Assembly: GCA_001600355.1 (NCBI GenBank)
Contig: BCJU01000008.1
Coordinates: forward strand, 28,082 to 92,081
Source: Meira nashicola
Lineage: Eukaryota > Basidiomycota > Exobasidiomycetes > Exobasidiales > Brachybasidiaceae
Direction of reading: 5' to 3'
Length of the DNA: 64,000 nucleotides
Part shown: positions 54,145 to 64,000 of the stretch, piece by piece
How positions within the stretch are numbered: the stretch's first letter is position 1
How the letters are laid out: the number at the start of each line of letters is the position of its first letter
Notes under the pieces: generated by a model
The model's database searches: none
What the model saw: only the letters and a program-made list of their open reading frames with translations
Told to the model about the DNA's origin: nothing
Made by a program: the position numbers and the translations under genes

Positions 54145-54684
54145 TTAGCGTTGCACTAAATCATTTCCAGGGTCGACGCGGGAGCTCTCCACAAAAGTTT
54201 CCACGACACCATTGAGAATGCGTATCGAATGATTTTTCAGAAGGTCTAAATAGTCCCTGTCGCTATGCTGGGAAACAAAGTTATCTTTATTCCCTGGCTC
54301 AAGTACCATTGAAATGCCCAGGAAAAGCAATATTGCCCGGGGAGCCCTCAACACAATAAATTTTCCAGATAAGATGCCAAAATTGGGAAAAAGATTTCGA
54401 AGTCCGCAACATGGAGAATGTTGCATCTGGAACAATGAGTATTGCATCTGGAACAATGAGTATTGCATCTGCGGTATTAAATTTGCGTGCTCCACTGTAG
54501 CATACAATCCTATAAATGGTCTCTTCCAATGATAGTCCTGAAGAACCTCAATGTTCTCACCCGTGACCCTTCCGATTTCAGCGATCAGAGAAGCGATGGA
54601 GAGAAAAATCAGATTTCTTTCAACCTCGCCACAAAATGTTTGCATGCAAACTAAGAAGAGGGCGCATGGATAAGCGCAAATCAT
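54145..54684 (-). CDS. Candidate secreted protein with internal heptad repeats
   Basis: ATG 54684, 179 residues, no intron. N-terminus MICAYPCALFLVCMQTFCG is a plausible signal peptide. Residues 72-90 contain QMQYSLF twice and a partial third copy, from a 21-bp tandem DNA repeat at 54421-54470. The C-terminal part (RDYLDLLKNHSIRILNGVVE) is helical. A second hydrophobic stretch (RAPRAILLFLGISMVLEP) could be buried or membrane-bound. Not recognised. Internal repeats plus a signal peptide are common in fungal effector-like and surface proteins; that is inference. Confidence 0.5.
   Translation of the reverse strand: MICAYPCALFLVCMQTFCGEVERNLIFLSIASLIAEIGRVTGENIEVLQDYHWKRPFIGLYATVEHANLIPQMQYSLFQMQYSLFQMQHSPCCGLRNLFPNFGILSGKFIVLRAPRAILLFLGISMVLEPGNKDNFVSQHSDRDYLDLLKNHSIRILNGVVETFVESSRVDPGNDLVQR
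54421..54470. repeat. 21-bp tandem repeat inside the secreted-protein gene
   Basis: TTGCATCTGGAACAATGAGT occurs twice in tandem with a partial third unit. The unit length is a multiple of three, so copy-number change keeps the frame. Confidence 0.85.
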
Positions 54685-55216
54685 TTACAATGACACGGAA
54701 AACGAGACAGTGATTGCGTTACGACAAGGGATGAAAGCCTTTTTGAGAACCATAACATAACATGGGTGAAATAGGGATGAAAAAGCTAAGGTCTCCAGCA
54801 GCTCTGACGTTTCAAAGTGATACTTAAAATTAGTCGCAACCATCTGCAAACTCAGAGGCCGATCTGAAAAGTGGGGGTAAAAGCGTCGCCACTTCCTCTA
54901 CCGGAGAGAAGACGCGTTTCACAACTTCACTCGTGAATCCACTTTCTCTTTCCTTTTAACCGAATAACTTTCTGAACGAAAGGAACTAGACTTGTGTGCA
55001 TCTGAATATTTCTTCTCTTACTGCCTCATAGTATCTCCTTGCAGACAAATACTAGACAGCAAAAGCTATATCACGGAAGTTCAAAATAGCATTCCTTCTG
55101 TTTACAAGCATTAGAATCTGCCGTCTTCGCAACAATGGAAATATCTGGAGAGACGATGAGATGAAATTAAATGACTTATCTCCAACCTGATGCTTATCAT
55201 CAATTCCTGTCTACTT
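54685..55216. other. Intergenic stretch
   Basis: No gene seen. Probably holds the promoter of the secreted-protein gene to the left. Confidence 0.4.
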
Positions 55217-55645
55217 TTACTTGATTGTCTGATTGGATTTACGTATATCAGAACTTGTCCATGACGAATCGGCGTCATATACGAAAATATTCCGCTGCAA
55301 GCATATAGGCTGTACGAAGGCATTCCGTCGGTGAGTGATCTATTTAATCATCAGACGATATGTAGACAAACAGACAGTCGACAGAGAATGACTTACCCAA
55401 TCTTTCCTGACCATTTTTGTGATTTCAAAGACAAAGTGATCTTGCCCGGTGAGTATCAGCTCACACATGTGAGAAGTGAATGAGTTTTTTGTGGAACATT
55501 GATTTCCTACTTCCTTGCTAAGCGACTTTCTTCGCTGAAAATGACGGCCTCCCAGGTTGTTCAAAAAGGCGATGGTTACAGTAATGATACGCTGAATCGC
55601 ACGCGAGCAAAGCAGTCGTCCTAGCAACGTACTATCGAGTCTCAT
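55217..55645 (-). CDS. Unknown protein, 123 residues, two exons
   Basis: Exon 1 55645-55397 starts at ATG (MRLDSTLLGRLLCSRAIQRI). A consensus GTAAGT donor opens a 57-bp intron (55340-55396, ...AATAG), and exon 2 continues in phase to TAA at 55217-55219. The join gives FEITKMVRKDW then ITHRRNAFVQPICLQRNIFV and YDADSSWTSSDIRKS. The splice and phase fit argue for a real gene. No family recognised; a weak N-terminal hydrophobic stretch is present. Confidence 0.45.
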
Positions 55646-55904
55646 CTATACTATTGCTCCACGAAGGAATCTCTTGTCGTCTCAAAGGGGTATTAAGGCC
55701 TGTTGACACGTAACTCTGAATTCTTATCCGAATTAGGCACGCACGCAGTCACACAAACGAACGACCTTTGTGAGTGTCTTTCTGTACGAGCAGGGTGACT
55801 GCAACACATCCCTTATCNTATAAAGTGGCTCGTGTGTTGCCTTCAGTAGATCTGACTTACTTTCCACTCTCAAGCTGACTATACATACCCATTCTTTATC
55901 TCAG

Positions 55905-57070
55905 TGGATGCCCGTACCGAGGCTGCCAGAAGAGATTCATACAACGTTCCGCGCTGGACAATCATCAGCGTACTCACCCTGGTGAAAGACCATACATTTG
56001 TAACATGTGACTGAAAACGTAGTAAGTCAAAAGAAATTGTACTGTTCCAAAACCTTACAACTCCGGTTGACAACCGCACCGCCTGCTTTTCTGTCATCAT
56101 GCTTTTTACTCATTTTCCAGCGGCTGCTCAAGCTCTCTCGCACGTCAACGTCGCGTCCATACAGGTAGAAACCCATATCAATGTAGGGTAGCGGTATGTA
56201 CAAACTTGAGCTTTTTTAAGTCCCTGAGAACATTCTTTTACTGATACCACACCAATTCTCGATGCCTTCTGCAGGATTGCGGCAAGCGCTATCGTCGTAA
56301 AACTTCGTTGAATCAACACTATCGCAGTAAACATGGCGACAGTCTTCAGGAAGGTCGTGCCCAAAGACTTGTCGATGATATGAACGGCAATAGTCAGTAT
56401 GACATGCCAACCTCCGGGAGCACGTGGAAGGAGAGGTCCAGAGACGTACCTGTTGCTCGCCGAAGTCTTCATGCGTTTTCTAAAGGCGTACACCCTCATT
56501 TCGAGTGGCATGATGGACTTCGAATAGCAGAAGGTCAACATCTCACAAAACAATCGAACTTATCTTCTTCATTTACACCATCTCTCCCACACCCAACGGT
56601 GATGCTTGAGGGAAGAGAAGGTCTCACGGTGGAAAGCAACTTCAGCTCTTCTGCGAACAATACAAAAGCCCTTGTAATTATAGATGGACGGGCGTGGCTG
56701 AACGGTTATTGGTATGGCCACTATTTTTACACATATCGAGAACCTCAATGCCACCCTCGGCCATTTGCGTTGACGAATGCGGAGACTCACTATTACCACA
56801 ATCATCCTGTGAGCCACATGGAGAGAAGTGGCACATTGCAAGATTTTTTTTTTTTTTTTTCAAGACACCGTCTTAGGCCAAGATTTTCCTACGTCTAGTA
56901 ATACTCGAAATCCATCTCAGAACTCGTTTTGTCGTCTCGGAGAAGTACATCCATTTGAGCACGTGGATGGTAGGTCAAATGAAATGAGCGGAAATTCGGC
57001 ACAGGATGCAGGCACAATCGCTTGCAACAAATTTTCTGATTGCTCGCTGTGTCATAAAGCAGCACGATAG
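55905..57070 (+). CDS. C2H2 zinc-finger protein, 5' end not found
   Basis: After a TCTCAG acceptor at 55904 comes a complete finger, [23 protein letters not shown] (C-x4-C-x12-H-x3-H), with the linker PGERPYIC. A short exon near 56120 gives [15 protein letters not shown]. From about 56276, [19 protein letters not shown] forms the next finger. A long Ser/His-rich tail runs to 56898; a splice or slip across a 17-T run (56843-56860) gives an alternative tail ([20 protein letters not shown]) to 57070. No ATG is present between 55646 and 55905, so the first exon is farther upstream or lost. Probably a DNA-binding transcription factor. Confidence 0.55.
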
Positions 57071-57949
57071 CATGAATTAAGGTGTGATGGTACTACTGTT
57101 GTCAAAGCATATACCCATGCTCTACGTAGTCCGATGCAATTCCATGTGCCCTGCCATGCGAATGCACACATCTCGACGCGTACAAGTCTAAGACCCACAG
57201 AAAGGTTTGCGTAGAACAAGAAAAAATAGGGCACCGTATCGGGACTCACTACTTTCGCACATAATCTTTCTTTACTCGGCGTTCTTACTCAAACGAGAAA
57301 CTTCCGCTTCCGTGTCCTTCTATTCTGGCAGTACCACTTCGTACATGACTTGATATGGCATTCAGAAGTAGTAAGAACACGACGCGATCGACAGAACAAA
57401 AATGTTTTAAGAGTGTTGTAGAAAGCACGCTAAGAGCAAATACATGAGAGCTTTGCTGACGTGGGTTTTCATCGATTTTGAGCGTACATCACTCAGCATC
57501 AAAGAGGGTCTGAACAGACTCTTCAGAAATTTGCAAGATGGGTTCAATACCTAGCTTTGCGCTGCACTGATCCTTTCCACATAATTGGAAGGAAAGGAAT
57601 CACGACCAGAAATGAAGCTGCAGGATTTGATAATGATCTTATTTTTCACATATGTATGAGATTTATATAGGCAGACTCTACATTTTTTGGCCTTTAATGT
57701 ACCTGAAATTGCTTGGAAATGTCAGTAGTTTTTGCATCTAATGATGTAACGCAAATTATTGGAGTATTGAATAAAGGAAGGAACAAGGTCGAGAGTTTTA
57801 AAGTTCGCAAGAAAGGGTTTACTCTTTGTCCAAATCACAAAGTTTCTTTGATGGCAACAGAAGCAACTTGAGGCGGCAGAAACACAGCTTGTAGCTAAAA
57901 ATTTGAGATAGCGGGTTTATGCTTGTGTTCTGTACAGCACATATATGCA
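57071..57949. other. Stretch without a gene
   Basis: No frame with support on either strand. Confidence 0.4.
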
Positions 57950-58990
57950 ATGGAGGCATATTTCATCGGTCATCGATTAAACGCAAGATGTTAGAAGAAT
58001 TTCTGCAGCACAATTGAATATTAGCAAAACCGAGGCTACACTTGGTAACTTCATAAACAGTGCGCTTTCAAATTCACAAACTCTCTGCTTATCAAAATCA
58101 ATTTGCGGCCTCGGCTTTTCCACTGAACCGTTTTTTCTTAATCTTTAATTACACATTTTGGCATTCATGGGCCTATTGCTTCTAGTCACTTTTGCTGGGT
58201 TTTGCACAGCAAATGGCAAACTTGTCCGAGAAGCTCTGGCAAATCTTATTGTTTCAGGTACCGTACAGGGTATTGGTACAAGAATATGTTGTTCCAGCAC
58301 TGGAAGGGCTGAATCAATGGTTGAGTGAAAGAAGTTGAAATGCAACTGAAATACGGAGCACCTACTGGAGCAATCTAGAGTGTTCAAGTTATCATTGGTA
58401 AATTAGGCGTTCGTTGTATATAGGGCTTCATCTTAACAGGTTGTTGTCCGTCTTGTCCATTTTAAAAGAAGAGCAGATGGCGCCATTTTGATACCAAGGC
58501 ATCAAATCTTTGATTTGCAAATTGTTCTGACGTTTGGATATGCAATGTACCTATCATTAGCTTTCATTAAATCCTTTGGATATGGAACTCCGATGTTAAT
58601 CAGTCGAATTGCTAAGCAATGTGCAAATGGTATTGTGTTTTGAAGTGCCGGTAGCATTGTAGGTCGACTTAGTGCGGGTCATGCCTCAACGATCGCCTAG
58701 GAGCTCCAAATATTTCTATCAATCATACCTCTTTGAAGGATTCCTGTGTGTTGATGTTTGTCATATACCCTGGCATTTGCCTTTTTATTTGCATTTATTC
58801 TCGTCTGATGTGTATGATGTGGTGGTTATTGGGCTTTAAAGCTACCCTACATAGTACTCACAAAAGGCTTACCAAGACTGGGATCTGGATTTTTTAATTT
58901 TTTGATGAATTTTCCTCTTCTACTTTTTGCATTTTGCAGTTCTATCGGAACGGTTCTATCGAACGTACTTCTAACATTCTCAACTTTAGA
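57950..58990 (+). pseudogene. Decayed transporter-like (possibly MFS) sequence
   Basis: Short plus-strand pieces resemble a monocarboxylate-type MFS protein: LAFMGLLLLVTFAGFCTANG, MYLSLAFIKSFGYGTPML, and SAGSIVGRLSAGHAS, the last like the N-GS-VGR-L motif between helices 7 and 8. Hydrophobic text continues to 58990 (NVLLTFSTLEIMIQTLFVV). Many stops and frame changes. The identification rests on one weak motif and could be wrong. Confidence 0.3.
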
Positions 58991-59810
58991 AATCATGATC
59001 CAAACGCTTTTCGTTGTCTAATTCTTAGGTCGGGACTAGCATACACCGCGTCTGTTTTGATGTTGATCGTCGTTCGTTCTTTCATTAAATAAAACAAATG
59101 CAGCATTTTGTACGTGTAATTTTTGTGTGAGTGATTGACATACTGCAGAGTGTGTGCAACTACGTACGGGCCTGGCCTGAAATACATGTTTCGTCTGGCC
59201 TGACCTTGTCACACGCTTCCTGTGATGTCAACTCTCCGTCCTGAGGAAGTATGATACTTTTCCGAAAAAAGTAAGTGCACTCAATTCATCATCAGCAGGA
59301 TTTTTGGCCCGCAGAGAAAACCCGACTCTTGATCTCGTCAGAGTCAGAGTCAGGGGCAGAAATAGGCCTGAAACTCAGAACAGGTTGACGAAAGTTTGAT
59401 TCCTTTTTTCAGATTAGATTGGTCTGAAGTATGTCCAAATCTTTCGACATAAATAAAAACAAACATTGTTGAAAAAAGGGCGCTTTTAAGAGAACTCCGA
59501 GGCCAGGGTAACTGGAATTCCGAATTCGATAACTCAGTCCTATAAGCCAGCTCTGCCCTCCCGCTACGAACTTTTGGGACTGCATGCGTGATGTCATTGA
59601 ATGCTCCAAAAAAGGCAAAGAGACTACCCATACACTCTGTTTCCTTCTTTTGACCAGTCCAAAGGAAGATCAAATATACCGCGCCGAGACACTTTTTGAT
59701 AGATATACAAAACTTCCTCCATGTATAGAAATGTCTAAGCAACACTTGCGCAAGCCTCAAGGCCTTTGAGCACTTTGTGTGCTTCAAAGCAGGCAGAAAA
59801 AAGAGAAATA
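58991..59810. other. Stretch with one doubtful frame
   Basis: A minus-strand frame at 59350-59787 lacks ATG at its edge; an internal ATG (MGSLFAFFGAFNDITHAVPK) could start a 92-residue protein. No other support. Confidence 0.3.
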
Positions 59811-60280
59811 CTAGTTTCTTAGTGGTGTTATCACCCTTGTAATCCTATCTGTATTTTTTTCTCTTTGTAGTCGATCAAATTGTCTTTTGAGTGTGTTGTT
59901 ATATGTTCCATCTAGACAACTCATTGCTTCATAAAAATAAACCACTTTTTTACACATATCGTCTATCGTACCATTTCGGGCAAACGTGACATGCTTTCTT
60001 CGAGCAGTTTGTTCTATCTGGTACGCAAGAATAATATCTTGCATCGTAGTCCTACAAATAGAGAAGCGTTAATAAACCAATTTCGCCTTCCACACAATCC
60101 TTTGCAGACGAAATATCTTTCGTATCTTGTTCTCCTCATATTTGCAGTAACAGATCCATCGAGCACCCTTCGCAGAAGACTCGAAGAAACTTTGATTTAT
60201 TTATTTCATTTATCTTACAGCTTTTGTAGAGGAACAACTACAGAAATGTTCATGTCAGATATCAGCAGCCCGTGCATCTA
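59811..60280 (-). CDS. Unknown gene, last exon well supported
   Basis: The last part (ATG 60044 to 59811) reads IEQTARRKHVTFARNGTIDD, KKVVYFYEAMSCLDGTYNN and RQFDRLQREKNTDRITRV. Upstream text LLRRVLDGSVTANMRRTRYE and GLCGRRNWFINASLF can be joined through a 38-bp GTAGGA...CCAG intron, and a GTAAGA donor lies farther up after ISVVVPLQKL. The start is not settled. No domain recognised. Confidence 0.35.
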
Positions 60281-60940
60281 ACGTTACGCAGGAAAGCGCG
60301 TTTTGGGCTACGAAGCACCCCGCGTCCAACAGCTTAGAAGCACAAAAGCAAACCCACCTCGACAAGCTTTTTCCCCTTATGGCAATTTTTTGTCACCAGA
60401 ATCGTTAGAGATGGGATATGTAGATGGGGTGTACGTTCGTCACACAGAAGCCGACAGAAACGCAATTGTAGAATAAATATTGTTCTTCTCTTCGCACTCT
60501 CCGGAAGTTTGCGTGGAATTGCGCTTCAGTCCCATGCTTTGGTGGCTGCGAGGGATGCATACTATTTCTCCACTGTCGATTGGACAGGATAGACGAAAAA
60601 TCTGAAATAGAGCTTCCCCAATCGTGAAACACAGCTCTTTCACTCTGTGGAATAAGGAAGGGAGATGACGAGAAGTCGCTTTTGTTCTTCAGAGATTTTC
60701 TTATCGAATTAGATAGATCTGGAAAATGGGAAGGAACCCAGATGTGAATGTCCAACTACCCTATAGTGTACATTTTTGCATTGAGACGAAAGACGAACGA
60801 ACGACATGATTTCCAATGTTCTCACTGTACCTTTGCAATGAAAAACTCAGGATACATTTATAAAATGTCACCTTCATAGAAATCTAAAAAAACTAAACTA
60901 AAAAAGTCCCCCCTTCCTTATATTCAAAGCTTATTAGATT
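60281..60940. other. Stretch without a supported gene
   Basis: Overlapping minus-strand frames at 60405-60755 read in part like protein (MKELCFTIGEALFQIFRLSC) but have no domain or splice support. Confidence 0.3.
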
Positions 60941-61600
60941 TTATGATGGCGAGAAAATCCTTTCATTGCTTCTCGCATTTTGACCTACTGTCAATTTCCC
61001 TGAGATATCAAGTACACCTATATCATAAAGTAAAGTATTGCATTTGTATGCTTTTCTGTTCTTTGAGGACATAATTTCTCTCAATATTGTAGGAATACAC
61101 TCGTTCTGAAGCGTCGTATCGATTGCAAATCTCAAAAAGGGAGCACGGAATAGTGCAACTTTGGCTGTATTTAAGGCGGGCGCGAATTTCACAAAAGTTC
61201 TCCCATATCGGATAGGTGAAACAGAAATCAAATTTGAGGTAGGGAATGACTGACAAATACTTTTCCAACCTTCAAACCAAAGATATTTCAGAGCTTCGGA
61301 ATAAATCATCGACGCATGAAGATTTCTCACGATCGTAATCCTATCGAAAGAAAAGGTACAATTACAATGAAATACTCGTCCATGCCATAATAACCGTCAT
61401 CAAACTTTACTTTCACGTTTACAGGAGTATCTTGTTCGGGAATTGTTGTATTGTGTATAAGTCTCGAAATTGTTGTAAAAGGAAAATATGACAAAATTTT
61501 AGATTTAGATGACGATTTACAAAACATCAGAATTGTACCAAAAGGATGAGAAGAGCGTCTATGCGAAGCAGCTGTGTCTTGTATAGAAATGTATTTAAGT
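60941..61600 (-). pseudogene. Unknown repeated gene (family F), copy B, one frameshift
   Basis: From about 61600 the frame reads YFPFTTISRLIHNTTIPEQD, VNVKVKFDDGYYGMDEY and FIVIVPF. Two extra T (CCTTTTCTTTCG against CCTTTCTTCG in copy A) then shift it. The next frame continues RNLHASMIYSEALKYLWFEG, FPTSNLISVSPIRYGRTFVK, LFRAPFLRFAIDTTLQNECI and ends GVLDISGKLTVGQNARSNER. Copies A and B complement each other: each is broken where the other is open. Family unknown; about 200 codons are recoverable in total. It was left unjoined here because the start is unknown. Confidence 0.5.
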
Positions 61601-61874
61601 ACAGTAGCGAAAAAGCCAAACTATCCTGGCTGACGGGCGTGACTAGGCTCAGCGCTAAAGAGAATGAGAATGTGGTTTTTGATCAATATTTCACACGCAT
61701 CTTTGAATACAAACACATTTGTGGTTATCACATGAAGAAGGCAATGCAAACTGTGTACACCTTTGAATCTATCAAGTCTCCTTTACAGCATATTCTCTGA
61801 TTACACGACCGACATTGAATTAAAATACTCCTTTTGACTTTTGTTGACGTAGAGATTTCATTACCTGAGGTGTG

Positions 61875-62383
61875 ATGAGTAATTTACGTTCTTTATTTTG
61901 GTTTAGCTTGACTTTAAATGATTGGCTTCCAGTCTCGCCGGAAAGTAGCTCTACCGATTCGACATTTTCGGAAAGCATAGGAAGTGAGAACGACTATAAC
62001 GTATATCCGGCAAATTCCTAACAAGCTCCACAATGGGCTTACGGCTTACAACTTCGCAATCTTTCACCTACTCTCAGTTTGGGGGTATGCTTGCAAGACT
62101 GTAAATTGAAACAGAGAGCCTCTCTTGGTTCGATTAGCAGGTTATGGCCGGTCTAAACTTCGAACCAATTGATGCAAGAAGATCTTCTCACGAAGACCTA
62201 CACAAGGCAATTTTCTGTCTTATACGAAAAAAAAAGTCGAGTGTAATATCTAATTGCTTATCAGTCTCTCCAAATCTCCTTTACGTCCTCACAGATTCAA
62301 ACAGGAGCAAAATATCAACACCTGCAATACCACAACAGAGCTGGATCGACGGTGAAACTACGATGGAAGATCTTGAACAATAA
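61875..62383 (+). pseudogene. Unknown gene with one in-frame TAA
   Basis: ATG 61875 starts MSNLRSLFWFSLTLNDWLPV and reads SPESSSTDSTFSESIGSEND, then TAA at 62019-62021. The same frame continues QAPQWAYGLQLRNLSPTLSL then CLQDCKLKQRASLGSISR. A TTAGCAG acceptor lies at 62140, after which another frame (MAGLNFEPIDARRSSHEDLH) runs to 62383. Either the TAA lies in an intron I could not define or the gene is dead. Ser-rich and acidic; no domain. Confidence 0.3.
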
Positions 62384-63484
62384 CATAATCACTTCAAAAG
62401 TAATGTAATCGCTTGCAATCTGCGAACAATCCTGATCATGAAGTAGGAGAAGGCAAGCCAGAATATTTGGACTGCAGCGCCCTTAATGTACCTTCACAAA
62501 GCTTGTTAAACCGCGCTTATAACAACAAAGATGGGGTAAGTGGACGCGACGATGAGAGCGAGAGTTAGCGTCCTAGCCAATAAAGCAGTCCACTTTGTAT
62601 GAGAGCAATAACCATACTAAATCACCAGTTGCATCAAGAGACTCCATTCTCAGTTTCCTGTACGCCGATTGAAATTGACTCTGATAGTCTTCCTTTGTTC
62701 GTTGTCGAATCTCTAAGAAGGGAAATGTTTGAACGTCTCTTGCCTGATACAAGCAAAGGAAACTGAGAAAAAGACAAAGGGACTTTTTTGGTGTTTTTTT
62801 CAAAACGCCCCGCGTTGTCAATCATCGAACCGCCTGCCTAGAGCAATCAAAAGGACGCGAACTTGCAGAGTGTCCCTATCATTTAGATTCGTTTTTTCCC
62901 GCGTGCCTTTCTTGTTGAGACTCAAATATATGTGGGCCTCAAAAAACGCTTCGCTGGTCACAACTTTTGCATAGCTCGGCGAACGCTTTCAAGGTAAAGG
63001 CTTCAGCTCAGCTTGAAGATTTTCCTGCAGAGTAGCAAAAGTATTTCGCTACCAGCAACCGCAATAGATTATGAGAGACGATCTTTGCACTGGGATTTAC
63101 CTTTGGGCATGGCACAACAATCGCCGATTGCATCAAACGCCACAGATACCGAGCGTAAGTGTCTCTTTCTTCATCATCTTCATGCCTTCGGCACTCTCCT
63201 TGCCCTAATATATCTGCAAGTAATTTGACAGATTTTCGTTGGGCACATGTTCGGTAGGACTCAAGGGCATATGCAGTAGGCCAAATATGCACATCTAGCC
63301 CTTTGCCTTTTCTTCTCTCTGTTTATTGTCCGGTATCACCCTTTGAAAGTATAACATCATTCGACTTTCCTCACAAAGGAATTGAGGAAAAGATGACAAA
63401 ATCCTCTGATGGAATGCGCATTTACTATTTAAGACACAGCCAATTCACTCCGGGATAATACATTTGGTCGAATGAAAAAAAGTT
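62384..63484. other. Stretch with doubtful minus-strand frames
   Basis: A frame at 62573-62818 without ATG has a signal-like start (KSLCLFLSFLCLYQARDVQT) and ordered text after it. A frame at 63008-63292 has no ATG. Neither is called as a gene. Confidence 0.3.
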
Positions 63485-63490
63485 TATAAA
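63485..63490 (+). promoter_or_regulatory. TATA box for the gene at 63604
   Basis: TATAAA in GTTTATAAAATG, 114 bp upstream of the ATG. An upstream ATG at 63491 opens a 26-codon frame that may or may not be in the transcript. Confidence 0.45.
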
Positions 63491-63603
63491 ATGAGTCTTG
63501 GTCTGGAAATGGTAGATATACAATCTACTCTCACTCAAATCACTTCTTTTCTCAAACCCACACGCTGACCAGAATCTCGAAGTGTACGTCTCTTCAACAC
63601 AAT

Positions 63604-63984
63604 ATGGTCCTCAAAAGCCGTGAAGGGCAAAAGCGCAAGTACGAATTGGAGGAATATTCGCCAGTCTCAGACCTTGCAGATTCAGATGACTTTCCAGAAG
63701 ACTCACACGAAGCCGAATCGACGGAAAGTGAAGGGGATCAGGACGAGGAGGAAGTCGCTTCAAGTCTCGCTCTACGCCGACACCACAACCCTCTTCTTTA
63801 CGGACCGGAGCTCTTGTACAAGAGCAAGAAACTTCAATTCAAGAAAATTTACCCGGTGAACAACAGACAGCATCTGTATGGAACCACAGAAAATATCAAA
63901 TTTGGTGCCCGCAAGGTCGATAGGCATGGATATATTGAGTACGTCACTTTTCAGCTTTCCGCGCCAAAGAAGGCGAATGTTTGA
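63604..63984 (+). CDS. Acidic repeat-family gene, intact copy at right edge
   Basis: ATG 63604, 126 residues, with a TATA box upstream. N-terminus basic (LKSREGQKRKYELEEYSP), then a strongly acidic segment (DSHEAESTESEGDQDEEEVA), RRHHNPLLYGPELLYKSKKL, and a C-terminal part with GYIEYVTFQLSAPKK. The order and spacing match copy 1 at 2809-3153, so it is a paralogue that has kept its frame. The stop may be real or the gene may continue through an intron past the window edge. Function unknown; the acidic and basic patches suggest protein or nucleic-acid binding. Confidence 0.6.
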   Translation: MVLKSREGQKRKYELEEYSPVSDLADSDDFPEDSHEAESTESEGDQDEEEVASSLALRRHHNPLLYGPELLYKSKKLQFKKIYPVNNRQHLYGTTENIKFGARKVDRHGYIEYVTFQLSAPKKANV

Positions 63985-64000
63985 CATCGCCACACCGTGG

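Noticed and set aside
1..64000. CRISPR arrays, bacterial operons, organellar DNA
   Set aside because: No spaced direct repeats, no ribosome-binding pattern, and introns plus fungal gene families throughout.

Overview
The window looks like an intron-bearing fungal nuclear genome, most likely a basidiomycete. The evidence is the gene content: fungal-type GATA factors, RTA1 family, TDT/Ssu1-type transporter, hybrid histidine-kinase receivers and HNH_2-type nucleases. GT-AG introns of about 57-100 bp also fit. It is AT-leaning, gene-poor for a fungus, and full of decayed, truncated and duplicated genes. That is what a subtelomeric or accessory region usually looks like. No bacterial, organellar or CRISPR features were seen. 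All introns given here were placed by eye from splice sites and reading frame.

Layout. 0-6 kb: an RTA1-like exporter gene with one in-frame stop, a candidate small secreted protein, a decayed repeat gene, a two-exon unknown gene, and fused fragments of a P1B-type ATPase and a hybrid histidine kinase. 6-10.7 kb: a tRNA-derived repeat, a decayed unknown gene, then a 2.2-kb duplicated module with an HNH nuclease gene abutting a second repeated gene module. 10.8-12.4 kb: an intact polytopic membrane protein. 14-25 kb: three GATA zinc-finger genes on the minus strand, a secreted-protein candidate between them, and a response-regulator fragment. 26-33 kb: small unknown genes and two of the best HNH genes, one without introns (28975-29778) and one with four introns (31769-32843). 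34-45 kb: a graveyard of broken genes (alpha/beta hydrolase, receiver domain, HNH copy, TDT transporter, secreted protein) plus repeats. 46-48 kb: second copy of the HNH module. 49-57 kb: a Q-rich unknown gene, a purple-acid-phosphatase fragment, an intact 784-residue seven-helix protein, a secreted protein with internal repeats, a small two-exon gene and a C2H2 zinc-finger gene. 57-64 kb: decayed transporter-like sequence, a second copy of the repeated gene at 61 kb, and an intact acidic paralogue at the right edge.

How it fits together. There is no metabolic pathway. The unifying theme is duplication followed by decay: at least five HNH_2-like copies, two copies of an unknown gene module, three or four copies of an acidic gene family, three tRNA-derived repeats, and three receiver-domain fragments. 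Genes that look functional are the two membrane proteins, the GATA trio, two HNH copies, several small secreted proteins and the right-edge acidic gene. Runs of N fall mainly in the duplicated stretches, which suggests consensus ambiguity between copies.
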